This document shows, one piece after another, positions 41,643-55,977 of a DNA stretch of 64,000 bases. The notes under the pieces were generated by a model. That model saw only the letters and a program-made list of their open reading frames with translations. It was not told the origin of the DNA and ran no database searches. The position numbers and the translations under genes are program-made. Numbering within the stretch: the first letter of the stretch is position 1; every line of letters begins with the position of its first letter. The DNA comes from Tragulus kanchil (taxonomy: Eukaryota > Chordata > Mammalia > Artiodactyla > Tragulidae): the NCBI GenBank assembly GCA_022376925.1, contig JAIOJX010000030.1, positions 169,069,298-169,133,297 of the forward strand. Direction: 5' to 3'.

Positions 41643-43160
41643 GGGCTTCCGTGGGGTCAGGGCGCCCAGAACATGGCTGCACAGCCTGAAGGTGGGCGGC
41701 AGGGCCCGGGCCGGTTTGCTGCGCAGCGGCAGGGAGCGCGGTGCCACAGAAGCCCTAGCCTCAGCCTGCCCCTGCCCCGCCCTGCCCCAAAGCTCCTCCT
41801 CATCCCAACCAGCCGGCCAGGCCACATTCCTTTTCCCCTAAGCACAGGGACTGAGGGACACCTGCTCCTCAGAAAACCCCACTCCCCTACCTGGAGGGCA
41901 AGGGGGCTCCTGCTCGGGCAAAGAAATAACAGGAAAGAGGCGGGCACAGGGGTAGGGGGATGGATGGCAGGCTGCATCCACTTCTTAGCCCCTCCTCCTC
42001 CTGCAACGCCCTGCAGATGGGACCCGCCCCTGAGCAGCTCCTGGACTTGGATCTCCCCTGGACACAGGCTTCGTCTTCTCACATAGAGGACTGACAGACC
42101 TTTCAAGCACTTCTCTGCATTGGTGTGCCGGAGACGGAGGGACCGAGCACCATTAAGAAGAGAACAAAAAAAGCACTACAGGCCACACATAAAGCTCACA
42201 CACGCCCCTGTGCATCCTGGCTCCCACCTGACTTGACTCAGGACTAGGGCCGAGCTTTCTCTGAAGACCCACTGGCCAGTTCTTCCAGCTCTTCTGCTAA
42301 AGGGCCTCCAGTTTCAAGGATCCACTAATCGCTACAGACGGCTCGGGGAGGCCCCAGAGCTCAGACCTGGAGCAGAGGGAGCGGGCCCCACACACTGACC
42401 TGATTTCCTGTGGTTTTCGATGCTGACGAGGCTCCATTCTCTGTGGGGACCGTCCCCATCACCCCACGGCTTCCTCCTGCTCATGGAGCGTGTGAGCTGC
42501 TTCAGCCCTCACCTTGGTGATATACACAGTGGAAAGAAAGTTTGGGGCACACCTACTGGATGAAAGTATCTTGAGAGTGTGCTCTTATCCCTCTGCACCT
42601 TTCAGTAGCTTGACCAGGGCCATCTTTAGGCCAATTTATCTACAGTTTCTAAGTCTTTGGGTCCACTTGTCTGAAGAACCCACTGTACCTATTATCCTAA
42701 GAACACCTTCTAGCTCTTGAGTTCCTTAGAAAGACCCTTTCTTACTCTTTATGTTTCTCCAATGCCTAGACACCACTGTCATGGAACAGGAGCTTTGTAG
42801 TTGAATGAATGTAAACTCTGATGTTTCATCTAAGCAGCAGTTTACCATTTCACGTTTCATAAGCACTTTCACAGCTGATTCCCCTAACTACTTTCCAAGA
42901 CAGGTAAGTGAGAATTACTCATTTCATAGGGAGAGAAATACAGCAGCAGAAAGAATGCTTTGGTCAAGGTCTCTAAGCCCCAGGAGCTCCAATTCTGCCA
43001 GCCTCTCAGGTTCATTTCTCTTTTCTACCATCCTTATGGCCTCATCCCTCTCTGCTCCTGGGAACACTCAAGGGCCTGCCTGACAAACTTCTTTTGCCCT
43101 TGGAGCCCACCACGTCAAACAAATTGGTAAGATTTCGTGAAGGGAGAAAAAGGTGGTCTG

Positions 43161-43438
43161 GGGTTTCCCTGGTGACCCAGTGGGTAAAGAGCTTGTCTTG
43201 CAGTGCAAGGGGCACCGGTTCTATCCCTGGCCTGGGAAGATCCCATGTGCTGCGGAGCGGCTGGACCAGTGTGTCCAATTATGAGCCAGCGCTCTGGAGC
43301 GCATGCACCCAGAGCTGGTGCTCTGCAACAAGAGAGGCCACTGTGATGGGAGGCCCACACAGGCCAAACAATAATGATGGATGAAAGTAAATAAATAAAA
43401 AACCAATAAAAGTGGCAAAAATTTAAAAAAAAAAAAAA
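43161..43438 (+). mobile_element. CHR/Bov-tA-related SINE
   Basis: Complete element with target-site duplication AAAAAGGTGGTCTGG. Confidence 0.87.
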
Positions 43439-43614
43439 GGTGGTCTGGCCACACTAAAGACAGGTTAGGAAGACTTTGCCCTAAATTTTCACCTAGTCCA
43501 CAATGGTTTAGATATATACCAATAATGTGTTTTCTAGTGGTGGGGACACAAAGTGAGAAAGTTGGCTCTATTCTAGAACACTTTTTTGACTCCTTTTATG
43601 TTCTGGGCTTCCCT

Positions 43615-43806
43615 GGTGACTCAGATGCTGAAGTATCAGCCTGCGATGCAGGCGACCCAGGTTCTATCCCTGGGTAGAGAAGATTCCCTGGAGAAGGGAA
43701 TGGCTACATACTTCCAGTATTCTTGCCTGAAGAATTCCATACAGAAGCCTGGTGAGCTCCTGTCCATGGCGTCACAGAGTTGGATACGACTGAGACTAAC
43801 ACTTTC
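43615..43806 (+). mobile_element. Bov-tA2-type SINE
   Basis: Contains GGCGACCCAGGTTCTATCCC, TTCCAGTATTCTTGCCTG and GGATACGACTGAGACTAAC, the normal Bov-tA2 order. Confidence 0.85.
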
Positions 43807-43896
43807 ATCTTCTGATACTCAGAGTGCAAACATTTAACATTTGGTTACCTGACACTGGCTAAGGTATGGGGGGAGAAGCAGAAAAGAAATAACAGA

Positions 43897-44156
43897 GGGC
43901 TTCCCTGGTGGGTAAGGACACTGCCTTGCAGTGCAAGGGGCGCCGGTTCGATTCCTGGCCTGGGAAGATCCAACGTGTCACGGAGCAGCTGGACTGCTGT
44001 GTCCAACTACCAAGCTCTGGAGTGCATGTGCCCAGAGCCGGTGCTCTGCAGTGACAGAGGCCACTGCGATGGGAGGCCCACACAAGCCAAAGAACAAAGA
44101 TGGATGAAAATAGACAAATGAAAGACCAATAGAAGTGGCCCCCTCAAAAAAAAAAT
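43897..44156 (+). mobile_element. CHR/Bov-tA-related SINE
   Basis: Target-site duplication AAAGAAATAACAGAG. The head lacks part of the usual GGTGGTCCAGTGGGTAAGG stretch (internal deletion). Confidence 0.85.
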
Positions 44157-44431
44157 AGAAAAAAAGAAATAACAGAGACACATATGTATACAAAAGAAAG
44201 AAAAGAAAGGAAAAAGAACACGTAGGAAAGGGAGAAGACAGAAGAAATGGGGAAAGGAGGGAGAAGAGGAGGTCGGTATTTTATTGTTTTGTTGGTTCAT
44301 TTATTGTGGAGCCTCTCCCAAAAAGGATTAACGTCAACACCACAGCGGATGAATTTCAGCACACCCTAGGGAAGATCAACATTTGCTCAACTCCTATTAT
44401 CAGGCTCTGAGCTGTGTGCTTGGCCTTCATC

Positions 44432-46766
44432 TTCTCATATTACTGATACTATAATCCTTGAGGTTAGTCTTACCAAACCAAGTTATAGACTTGGGAACCC
44501 TGGGAAGATTAAGTAACTGAACCAAATGCAAACTGGAGAGCAGAGACTCACCCCTTTGTCTTTCTAGCGCTTTCTGTCACAACACACTGCTTGAGGGAGA
44601 CCTCCAGTTTCTGGGCCCTGTAGTCCACAGAACTACTAGGCTGAACGACATGATGACTTGGTACATTAACTATATGGGGGAAGGAACTGTTAATAGTTGG
44701 AAAGAAAAAGGGAAACAAGGGTCTCATGGCAGAGAGCTATCAGTGATCAGATTTCTAGGAGAGGAGGGATTGTCTGGCAAGTGTCAACAAGGGAGGAGTA
44801 CTTTCCGCGGATGGAAAAGGAGGTGGCCAGTTGGAGTAAAGGCAACTGACGTGTGTGACAAGTCTGCAGCACAGAGGCCCTATTCTTTTTGGAACGTGGC
44901 CAAGGCCTGTCTCCTCTGTGGTTTATGTCTGATGAGCAGATCCGGACGTCATGCTCCAATAACCTTTACTTGGGGACCAAGCCAGGCGCTCAGGAGGCCA
45001 TGGCAGGCCCCTACACATGCTCAGGCACAGAGCACACTGTGGAGCCGCTGGGCAGTCATTTTTCCTCAGAAAGCCTTACCCACCCATGGACTCTGCTGCT
45101 CAGACAATGCAGCAGGGTCTCTAGGCTCTTCCTGTAATGGCAGATTCCTAAGAACTGTTGAGGCAACTGTGCCTACTATTAGGGCACCCTGGGCAAGAAG
45201 GTTCCACAAATTGGACCAACAAAAACCAAGAGGACACAAGAGTCCTCTTCTGAGTCCTTCTCTTCCAGAAGAGATCAAACTCCAGAATGCAGAGGCAAGA
45301 AATTATGCTTAAGAGAAAGGGCAGGGACTCCCAGTGTGAGAGGGTATCTCCAACACTGCTCAAGGGAAGGGACTTTGATATTTACTAAGCTAAGCACATT
45401 ACCACGGCTTCTACAGAGCCTCCCGATGCCTAGCAGTAATGAATTTGCCTGCAGTGCAGGAGACATAGGAGACATGGGTTCGAACTGTAGCCCACCAGGA
45501 TCCCCTGTCCATGGGACTTTCCTGGCCAGAATACTGGCTTCTCCAGGGGATTCTCCGGAACCAGGTATTGAACCCATGTCTCCTGTGTCCTGGCCAGTGG
45601 GACAGGATCTGTTCTCATATTACTGATACTATAATCCTTGAGGTTAGTCTTACCAAACCAAGTTATAGACTTGGGAACCCTGGGAAGATTAAGTAACTGA
45701 ACCAAATGCAAACTGGAGAGCAGAGACTCACCCCTTTGTCTTTCTAGCGCTTTCTGTCACAACACACTGCTTGAGGGAGACCTCCAGTTTCTGGGCCCTG
45801 TAGTCCACAGAACTACTAGGCTGAACGACATGATGACTTGGTACATTAACTATATGGGGGAAGGAACTGTTAATAGTTGGAAAGAAAAAGGGAAACAAGG
45901 GTCTCATGGCAGAGAGCTATCAGTGATCAGATTTCTAGGAGAGGAGGGATTGTCTGGCAAGTGTCAACAAGGGAGGAGTACTTTCCGCGGATGGAAAAGG
46001 AGGTGGCCAGTTGGAGTAAAGGCAACTGACGTGTGTGACAAGTCTGCAGCACAGAGGCCCTATTCTTTTTGGAACGTGGCCAAGGCCTGTCTCCTCTGTG
46101 GTTTATGTCTGATGAGCAGATCCGGACGTCATGCTCCAATAACCTTTACTTGGGGACCAAGCCAGGCGCTCAGGAGGCCATGGCAGGCCCCTACACATGC
46201 TCAGGCACAGAGCACACTGTGGAGCCGCTGGGCAGTCATTTTTCCTCAGAAAGCCTTACCCACCCATGGACTCTGCTGCTCAGACAATGCAGCAGGGTCT
46301 CTAGGCTCTTCCTGTAATGGCAGATTCCTAAGAACTGTTGAGGCAACTGTGCCTACTATTAGGGCACCCTGGGCAAGAAGGTTCCACAAATTGGACCAAC
46401 AAAAACCAAGAGGACACAAGAGTCCTCTTCTGAGTCCTTCTCTTCCAGAAGAGATCAAACTCCAGAATGCAGAGGCAAGAAATTATGCTTAAGAGAAAGG
46501 GCAGGGACTCCCAGTGTGAGAGGGTATCTCCAACACTGCTCAAGGGAAGGGACTTTGATATTTACTAAGCTAAGCACATTACCACGGCTTCTACAGAGCC
46601 TCCCCGATGCCTAGCAGTAATGAATTTGCCTGCAGTGCAGGAGACATAGGAGACATGGGTTCGAACTGTAGCCCACCAGGATCCCCTGTCCATGGGACTT
46701 TCCTGGCCAGAATACTGGCTTCTCCAGGGGATTCTCCGGAACCAGGTATTGAACCCATGTCTCCTG
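44432..46766. repeat. Tandem duplication 15 (offset 1180)
   Basis: 44432-45585 is repeated at 45612-46766. The junction falls inside a Bov-tA SINE; only the right copy has its complete end. Intergenic. Confidence 0.96.
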
Positions 46767-46818
46767 CGTGTCCTGCATTGCAGGATTATTTACCACTGAG
46801 CCACTGGGGAAGCCCCAA
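46600..46818 (+). mobile_element. Bov-tA-type SINE, rearranged
   Basis: Begins as a sense Bov-tA head and ends with an antisense head (GAACCCATGTCTCCTGC ... GCCACTGGGGAAGCC), forming an imperfect inverted repeat. The left copy 45417-45594 is cut by duplication 15. Confidence 0.65.
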
Positions 46819-47196
46819 TACAGTACTCTTCCCACTAAATCAAGATTCCTTTCAAAAGGTACTTGTGTGCTTCAGGGAATACTACAACCACAAGGGGAAA
46901 AGATGACTAGAGAGATCAGAAAAGCAGAATCCCAATGACCCAACAAGCAGAAAACTGAAAATGAACCAAATGTGTTTTTTTTTCCCTTGGGTGTTGAAAA
47001 ACATTTTCATAGTGGGTCTTGAAAAGCACTTCAAGACTGTAAAGTACCATTCAAATAATCAAATAAGTTTTACACTTTTTAACTTATAATTATTAACATC
47101 TGGTTCTTTGAAAATTGGCAATCTGTGCCTAGTGCACATGACTCCATTACTTACTCATCTCTGTCTGCATCTCTCTTCCCTCCAAATCCTAGCCTT

Positions 47197-47516
47197 GGGC
47201 TTCCCCTGATGGTCCAGTGGGTAAGGACACCGCCTTGCAGTGCAAGGGGCGCTGGTTCGAGCCCTGGCCTGGGAAGATCCCACGTGCTGCGGAGCGGCTG
47301 GACCGATGTGTCCAATCACCGAGCCGGAGCTCTAGAGCGCATGCGCCCAGAGCCGGCGCTCTGCACTGACAGACGCCACCGCGATGGGAGGCCCACAGGA
47401 GCCAAAGAACAAAGATGGATGAAAACAGAGAAATGATAGATCAATGGAAGTGGCCCGCCCGCTCCCCTCCCTCCCCAACCCGACTCCCGCCCAAAATAAA
47501 TAAATAAATAAATCTT
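47197..47516 (+). mobile_element. SINE, long-tail subtype
   Basis: Complete, with C-rich tail and AAATAAATAAAT end. Imperfect target-site duplication CAAATCCTAGCCTTG / CAAATCCTACCCTTG. Confidence 0.87.
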
Positions 47517-47711
47517 CAAATCCTACCCTTGCTTTAGTCTAGGTCTTTGCTATGACTTCAGTCTACATTAGACAAATTAATTCACTCAATAAATTCTATA
47601 CATTAGGTACTGAGCAAGGGGCAAGGAAAAGATACACAAACTAGCCATTCTGTCAACAGAAAAGATAAAATTAAAGTAACATGTGAATTCAAAGAAAAAA
47701 TCCTCACTCCA

Positions 47712-47966
47712 GGCCTCCCTGGTGGTCCAGTGAGTAGAGAGTCCACCTTGCAGTGTAGGGGGCACCGGTTTGATCTCTGGCCCGGGAAGATCTCACGTGC
47801 TGCAGTGTAGCTAGGCTGGTGTGTCCAATTACGAGCCAGCGCCCTGGAGCGCACGTGCCCAGAGCTGGTGCTCTGCAACGAGAGGGGCCACTGCAATGGG
47901 AGGTCCACACATGCCAAAGAATAAAGATCGATGAAAACAAAATGATGACTTAGAGGCAAACAAAAA
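47712..47966 (+). mobile_element. CHR/Bov-tA-related SINE
   Basis: Imperfect target-site duplication (AAAAAATCCTCACTCC / AAAAAACCCCTCACTCC); more diverged body, so probably an older insertion. Confidence 0.82.
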
Positions 47967-49514
47967 ACCCCTCACTCCTTGACCTGAAGCAACCAGAAGG
48001 CTCCAGCATATGCTAGGTATATATACACATATACTAGGTCCCGAAAGTAGTAAAGACGTTCAAAAGTAGAAAATCTTTTTTCTTTTTTTGAAAAGGAAAA
48101 ATTTCAAGGAAACTGGGGAAACATGAAACCAATATAGGGGTTCATAAGAGGGTCCCCTGACTGAGACAGATAACATGTGAGAATACCAGGAAAGAAATCA
48201 GGAGTGACACACACTTTGGAAATGTCTGAAAGGGATTAAGGAATTTTAATTGTTCAGAAAATAAGGGCACACAGTAGGGACTTAATGGAGATCCAGAGTT
48301 GTGTTCCTGGTATACTCATGTGCAAACAGGAAGGCAGGAAGAGGAATGGATGTAAGATAGAAGGCAAAGAGTTAAATTCAGGACACAGTGAGTGTGAAAT
48401 GATAATCAGGACATCTAAAGCTTGTGTACATAGTACTGCCAGTACCTAACAGAGATTGAGTACATACCTAATGTTTATAGAACAGAAGAACTGTAACTCT
48501 GGAGGGCAGAGATCCTCAGTTGGAGGTCTGGATCAGACACTATAAAGTCAAGTGAGTAGAGCAAAGGGACACATTCTTCACGCAATAAACAATTACTATG
48601 TGTCAGACTTCAGGGCCTTTAGTTCATGGATCTCTTTCCACTTCTATTTTCAACTTATCTACTCCACACCATCACATACTGTGTTCACTAGCCGTTCCAC
48701 AAGGATATGATGTTTCATCCAGACTGCAAATTTCCTATATGCAGGATACTTTTTCTTTGGGATACCAGAAAGCAGTGTTACACACCTGACACTGTTAACT
48801 CTGGATGATAAACATGAACATTCAGTCAAAAGAGAAGCCCATAACCCAAGCTTCACAAATATGAATACACCATTTCATAGATGGAGGTTCCTGCCAATCA
48901 TATGCAGGTTTTCTACTATGACTTAGGTGCTCTATGCCCAGTTCACTTCCCCGCAGCCACTGCCAGGTTTCTCAGGGAGCCTCTACCTACTTCTGAGTCT
49001 CTAAGCCATTAAACAACATTTTATCAAAACCCAAACACAAGGCATGGGGGAAACAAGGCAGTTGTAACTTTATTGAGGTTCTTTTTAAGTAAAATGCTTC
49101 ACAGTAAAGACCACCGCCTGCAGGGCGAGCAGCCTCCCAAATGTTTCCTGCCCCACAGCACATCAATTGATGGAAAGTCTGATTATTCCCTATCTCCTTC
49201 AGTCTTGGTGGCTGATGGATGGAAATGGAGACAACGACCAAGAAGAGGCAAGGATGAAAACCTCAGAAGGACCTCAACGCAACCAGTCGAAGTCTGTTTC
49301 ACAGCTACTGAAGACCCAGTTCCACCAACCAGGAATAAATTAAAACAGTTTTGTCACCAGCTGATGGCAATAGAAGGGGCTTTGCAAAGCCTGGGCTTCG
49401 TTTGCACTAGCGCCAAAATCACCAAGGGAGATTTGAGGACAGCTCCTTTGCCCACTTGGTTCACCGGGTGGGAGGCCCGGGCTTCACCTCCCACAGCAGT
49501 CCATCAAGCAGGCT

Positions 49515-49746
49515 TCATTTACGCTTCTTCTCCTGTGTGCTGCTGAACCAAGAGTCTAGGAGCTTCTTGCTGTAGTATAACTGCCAGGCGTGCACTTGGA
49601 CCGCCAGCACCAAAACCAGATACATGACGGAGACGGCAGAAAAACCGAAGAGAAAGCGGTAGGCCTTGCCATGGCGGTAGAGTTGCTGTGCAGCAGGAAA
49701 CATCTCCATGCTGCCATAAATGGGGGGGGGAGCGATGGAGAAGAGC
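49515..49746 (-). pseudogene. JAGN1: JAGN1 exon 2, truncated copy (duplication artefact)
   Basis: Carries the last half of exon 2 with its stop codon, then breaks off at 49746 into 26 bases of filler. It differs from the intact copy by an I-to-V substitution and by a longer G run (nine Gs where the intact copy has GAGGGG), changing APL to APPP. Confidence 0.85.
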
Positions 49747-50154
49747 AAACCCAGGGAGGCAAAGTTTCACCGACTAGCCGTTCCACAAGGATATGATGTT
49801 TCATCCAGACTGCAAATTTCCTATATGCAGGATACTTTTTCTTTGGGATACCAGAAAGCAGTGTTACACACCTGACACTGTTAACTCTGGATGATAAACA
49901 TGAACATTCAGTCAAAAGAGAAGCCCATAACCCAAGCTTCACAAATATGAATACACCATTTCATAGATGGAGGTTCCTGCCAATCATATGCAGGTTTTCT
50001 ACTATGACTTAGGTGCTCTATGCCCAGTTCACTTCCCCGCAGCCACTGCCAGGTTTCTCAGGGAGCCTCTACCTACTTCTGAGTCTCTAAGCCATTAAAC
50101 AACATTTTATCAAAACCCAAACACAAGGCATGGGGGAAACAAGGCAGTTGTAAC

Positions 50155-50160
50155 TTTATT
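50155..50160 (-). terminator. JAGN1: JAGN1 polyadenylation signal
   Basis: AATAAA on the minus strand about 0.44 kb downstream of the JAGN1 stop. A duplicate lies at 49069-49074. Confidence 0.7.
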
Positions 50161-50600
50161 GAGGTTCTTTTTAAGTAAAATGCTTCACAGTAAAGACCAC
50201 CGCCTGCAGGGCGAGCAGCCTCCCAAATGTTTCCTGCCCCACAGCACATCAATTGATGGAAAGTCTGATTATTCCCTATCTCCTTCAGTCTTGGTGGCTG
50301 ATGGATGGAAATGGAGACAACGACCAAGAAGAGGCAAGGATGAAAACCTCAGAAGGACCTCAACGCAACCAGTCGAAGTCTGTTTCACAGCTACTGAAGA
50401 CCCAGTTCCACCAACCAGGAATAAATTAAAACAGTTTTGTCACCAGCTGATGGCAATAGAAGGGGCTTTGCAAAGCCTGGGCTTCGTTTGCACTAGCGCC
50501 AAAATCACCAAGGGAGATTTGAGGACAGCTCCTTTGCCCACTTGGTTCACCGGGTGGGAGGCCCGGGCTTCACCTCCCACAGCAGTCCATCAAGCAGGCT

Positions 50601-52836
<2,236 letters not shown>

Positions 52837-53040
52837 CTTCCCCGCCCAGATTCTGGGAGCCCCTCACGCCAACCTGCTGCCGCGACTAGTGCTCCGAATT
52901 GCCTGCCGACCCTGTTCGCACGGTTCCAGCTCAGCCAACCCAACAAAAACGCTTCTTTGAAGACAACTTCCGGCCTCTCTGTCTCTGGAGGACCAACTCT
53001 GTGGTCACGTCCGTGCGCACGCGCACGCGCGCGTTGTCCC
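52837..53040 (-). promoter_or_regulatory. JAGN1 CpG promoter with NRF1 and ETS motifs
   Basis: CpG-rich DNA just upstream of the JAGN1 start. It contains the palindromic NRF1 consensus TGCGCACGCGCA at 53014-53025 inside an alternating CG/CA tract, and an ETS-type ACTTCCGG near 52966. No TATA box. Both motifs are common in housekeeping promoters. Confidence 0.6.
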
Positions 53041-53489
53041 TCCCGGCCCCACCCTGGCAGAGTGGCCCCATCCTTTGGAGTGCGTTTAAGATTAACCCGT
53101 AGCGTTTGCTGGGTCTGTCAAGGGTGGGCGCTGATTCTCCAGTCTCTCGAGCACTTTCACCTCCTTAAACTTGAATTCAAGTTTAAGACGCCTCTGTTCC
53201 CACTTCACAGATGGGGAAACTGATGCCTGGAAGGGATCTGTGACTTGCTCAAGCGCGTGATTCTTCCACATTGTCTCAAAGATTAACTTTTTTAAGAAAA
53301 AACGGTAACTATACTGTGGAGAAACCTGACAGGCACTCCCTTAACTAAGTAATCATGTTAACATGCCCTCGAGTGAGGCAAACAGACTCCTTATGCCTCC
53401 TGATACAATTGGGGACACAGTGTCACTTGTGATATTCCTGCCCTAAATACTTAACCTGAACCTAATCATGAAGAGATGACAGATTATAC

Positions 53490-53795
53490 TCAAACTGAGG
53501 GACATTCTACAAAATAACTGGACTATACCTTTTAAAAATGTCAAGGCCATGAAAGAAAAAGAAATTAGGTAGAGGCAGAAAGCCGAGCAGTGGTTGCCAA
53601 GGACTGGGGCAGGGGAAAGGAATGGGGTACATTTCATGGGTACAGATATAAGAAGGAAGATGAAAAAATTCTGGAGATTAATGTGATGCTTACACAACTG
53701 CATGACTATACTTCATGCCACTGAACTGTACACTTGAAAATTGTTAATTTTATCTTATGTACATTTTTACCACAATAAAAAAATACATAAAATAA
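53490..53795 (+). mobile_element. L1M-type 3'-end fragment
   Basis: AGTGGTTGCCAAGGACTGGG, ACTGAACTGTACACTTGAAA and a TTACCACAATAAAAAA end are typical of L1M 3' UTRs. Confidence 0.7.
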
Positions 53796-53823
53796 GAACA
53801 TTTCAAAATTATGTAACCTGAAA

Positions 53824-55977
53824 ACACTAAAGCATCTTTTCATATGTCTGAGTCATTTGTATTTCATTTCCCTTAACTGTATTCATATTCTATGTCTATT
53901 TTTTCTACTGCATTGTTTGTTTTTTTTTTAAGATTTATTTATTTATTTATTTTGGGCGGGGGTCTGGTTGGGGAAGGAGGGGAGCAGGCAGGCCACTTCT
54001 ATTGGTCTTTCATTTCTCTATGTTCATCCGTCTTTGTTCTTTGGCTCCTGTGGGCCTCCCATCGCGGTGGCGTCTGTCGTTGCAGACCACCGGCTCTGGG
54101 CGCATGCACTCCAGAGCTCTGGCTTGGTAACTGGACACATCAGTCCAGCCACTCCACAGCAAATGGGATCTTCCCAGGCCAGGGCTCGAACTGGCACCCC
54201 TTGCACTGCAAGGCGGTGTCCTTACCCATTGGACCACCAGGGGAAGCCCTGCATTGTTGATCTTGTTAATTTATATAGATAGCAGAAAGAATCGCTTATC
54301 TTTAATATTAGTTGCCATATATTTTTCCTATGTATTGTCTGTCTATAGACTTTAGTCATGGTGTTACAAGTTTAAGATGCAGAATAGTTTTTTTTTTTAA
54401 TGTGGTTGAATATATAATCTTTTATTTTTTTGGCTTCTCAATTTTGATTCATAACTACAGTTCTTTTCCACTCCAAGGTGTTCAACTGATTTTATGCATT
54501 TCAGCATTTGAGACCCATGCTCAGAAATCTGCTTCTGTGACTAGAGGTGAGCTCCTCAAAAAGATGGATAAGAACTGAGTCATCAACCCATGTGTCTGAC
54601 AAAGGGTAAAAGCTCAAGAAATGCCTGCCGAGTACATAAACTACAAATGAGCCAAACCCATCCTCTTCCAAGCTCCTGAAGAATCCTCAGGTTCATTAAG
54701 CAATCCTTCACCACCAGCGCCCCACCCTCCCACACCCGCAGACACTCTATGGCTTTAGCTTGTGCTTATCTTTATCTTTTCTGTGTGTGATTTCTACGAT
54801 GTTCGATGTTCGTCAGACTGCTTCTGAGTCATCTATTGGCTTATCATGAAACACTAAGCACATGCTGGATGTTCAATAAATATTTGAGGCATGAATAGTC
54901 CAACACTAAAGCATCTTTTCATATGTCTGAGTCATTTGTATTTCATTTCCCTTAACTGTATTCATATTCTATGTCTATTTTTTCTACTGCATTGTTTGTT
55001 TTTTTTTTAAGATTTATTTATTTATTTATTTTGGGCGGGGGTCTGGTTGGGGAAGGAGGGGAGCAGGCAGGCCACTTCTATTGGTCTTTCATTTCTCTAT
55101 GTTCATCCGTCTTTGTTCTTTGGCTCCTGTGGGCCTCCCATCGCGGTGGCGTCTGTCGTTGCAGACCACCGGCTCTGGGCGCATGCACTCCAGAGCTCTG
55201 GCTTGGTAACTGGACACATCAGTCCAGCCACTCCACAGCAAATGGGATCTTCCCAGGCCAGGGCTCGAACTGGCACCCCTTGCACTGCAAGGCGGTGTCC
55301 TTACCCATTGGACCACCAGGGGAAGCCCTGCATTGTTGATCTTGTTAATTTATATAGATAGCAGAAAGAATCGCTTATCTTTAATATTAGTTGCCATATA
55401 TTTTTCCTATGTATTGTCTGTCTATAGACTTTAGTCATGGTGTTACAAGTTTAAGATGCAGAATAGTTTTTTTTTTTAATGTGGTTGAATATATAATCTT
55501 TTATTTTTTTGGCTTCTCAATTTTGATTCATAACTACAGTTCTTTTCCACTCCAAGGTGTTCAACTGATTTTATGCATTTCAGCATTTGAGACCCATGCT
55601 CAGAAATCTGCTTCTGTGACTAGAGGTGAGCTCCTCAAAAAGATGGATAAGAACTGAGTCATCAACCCATGTGTCTGACAAAGGGTAAAAGCTCAAGAAA
55701 TGCCTGCCGAGTACATAAACTACAAATGAGCCAAACCCATCCTCTTCCAAGCTCCCTGAAGAATCCTCAGGTTCATTAAGCAATCCTTCACCACCAGCGC
55801 CCCACCCTCCCACACCCCGCAGACACTCTATGGCTTTAGCTTGTGCTTATCTTTATCTTTTCTGTGTGTGATTTCTACGATGTTCGATGTTCGTCAGACT
55901 GCTTCTGAGTCATCTATTGGCTTATCATGAAACACTAAGCACATGCTGGATGTTCAATAAATATTTGAGGCATGAAT
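53824..55977. repeat. Tandem duplication 17 (offset 1079)
   Basis: 53824-54896 is repeated at 54903-55977, including a full antisense SINE. Differences are one-base indels in C-runs near the end. Confidence 0.97.
53920..54249 (-). mobile_element. SINE, long-tail subtype, antisense
   Basis: Poly-T, ATTTATTTATTT and G-rich tail, then body and head. Target-site duplication CTGCATTGTT. Copy at 54999-55328. Confidence 0.86.

Larger units (their letters stand above)
40254..42449. repeat. Tandem duplication 14 (offset 1114)
   Basis: 40254-41335 is repeated at 41368-42449. The junction sequence 41336-41367 is a shortened version of the DNA just left of the unit (40197-40253), so the right copy really begins earlier, with an internal gap. 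Duplicates IL17RE exon 1. Confidence 0.96.
42450..48686. other. Intergenic DNA between IL17RE and JAGN1
   Basis: No gene recognised. Mostly SINE insertions and duplication 15. A 220-residue open frame at 44650-45312 (and its copy 45830-46492) resembles no family I know and has no supporting features. Confidence 0.65.

Noticed and set aside
40364..42086. 202-aa plus-strand open frames opposite IL17RE exon 1 and its 5' flank
   Set aside because: Low-complexity, antisense to the real exon, duplicated only because the DNA is duplicated.
53892..54260. 122-aa hydrophobic frame (and copy at 54971) resembling a membrane protein
   Set aside because: Entirely a reading of the antisense SINE; similar frames occur at other SINE copies.
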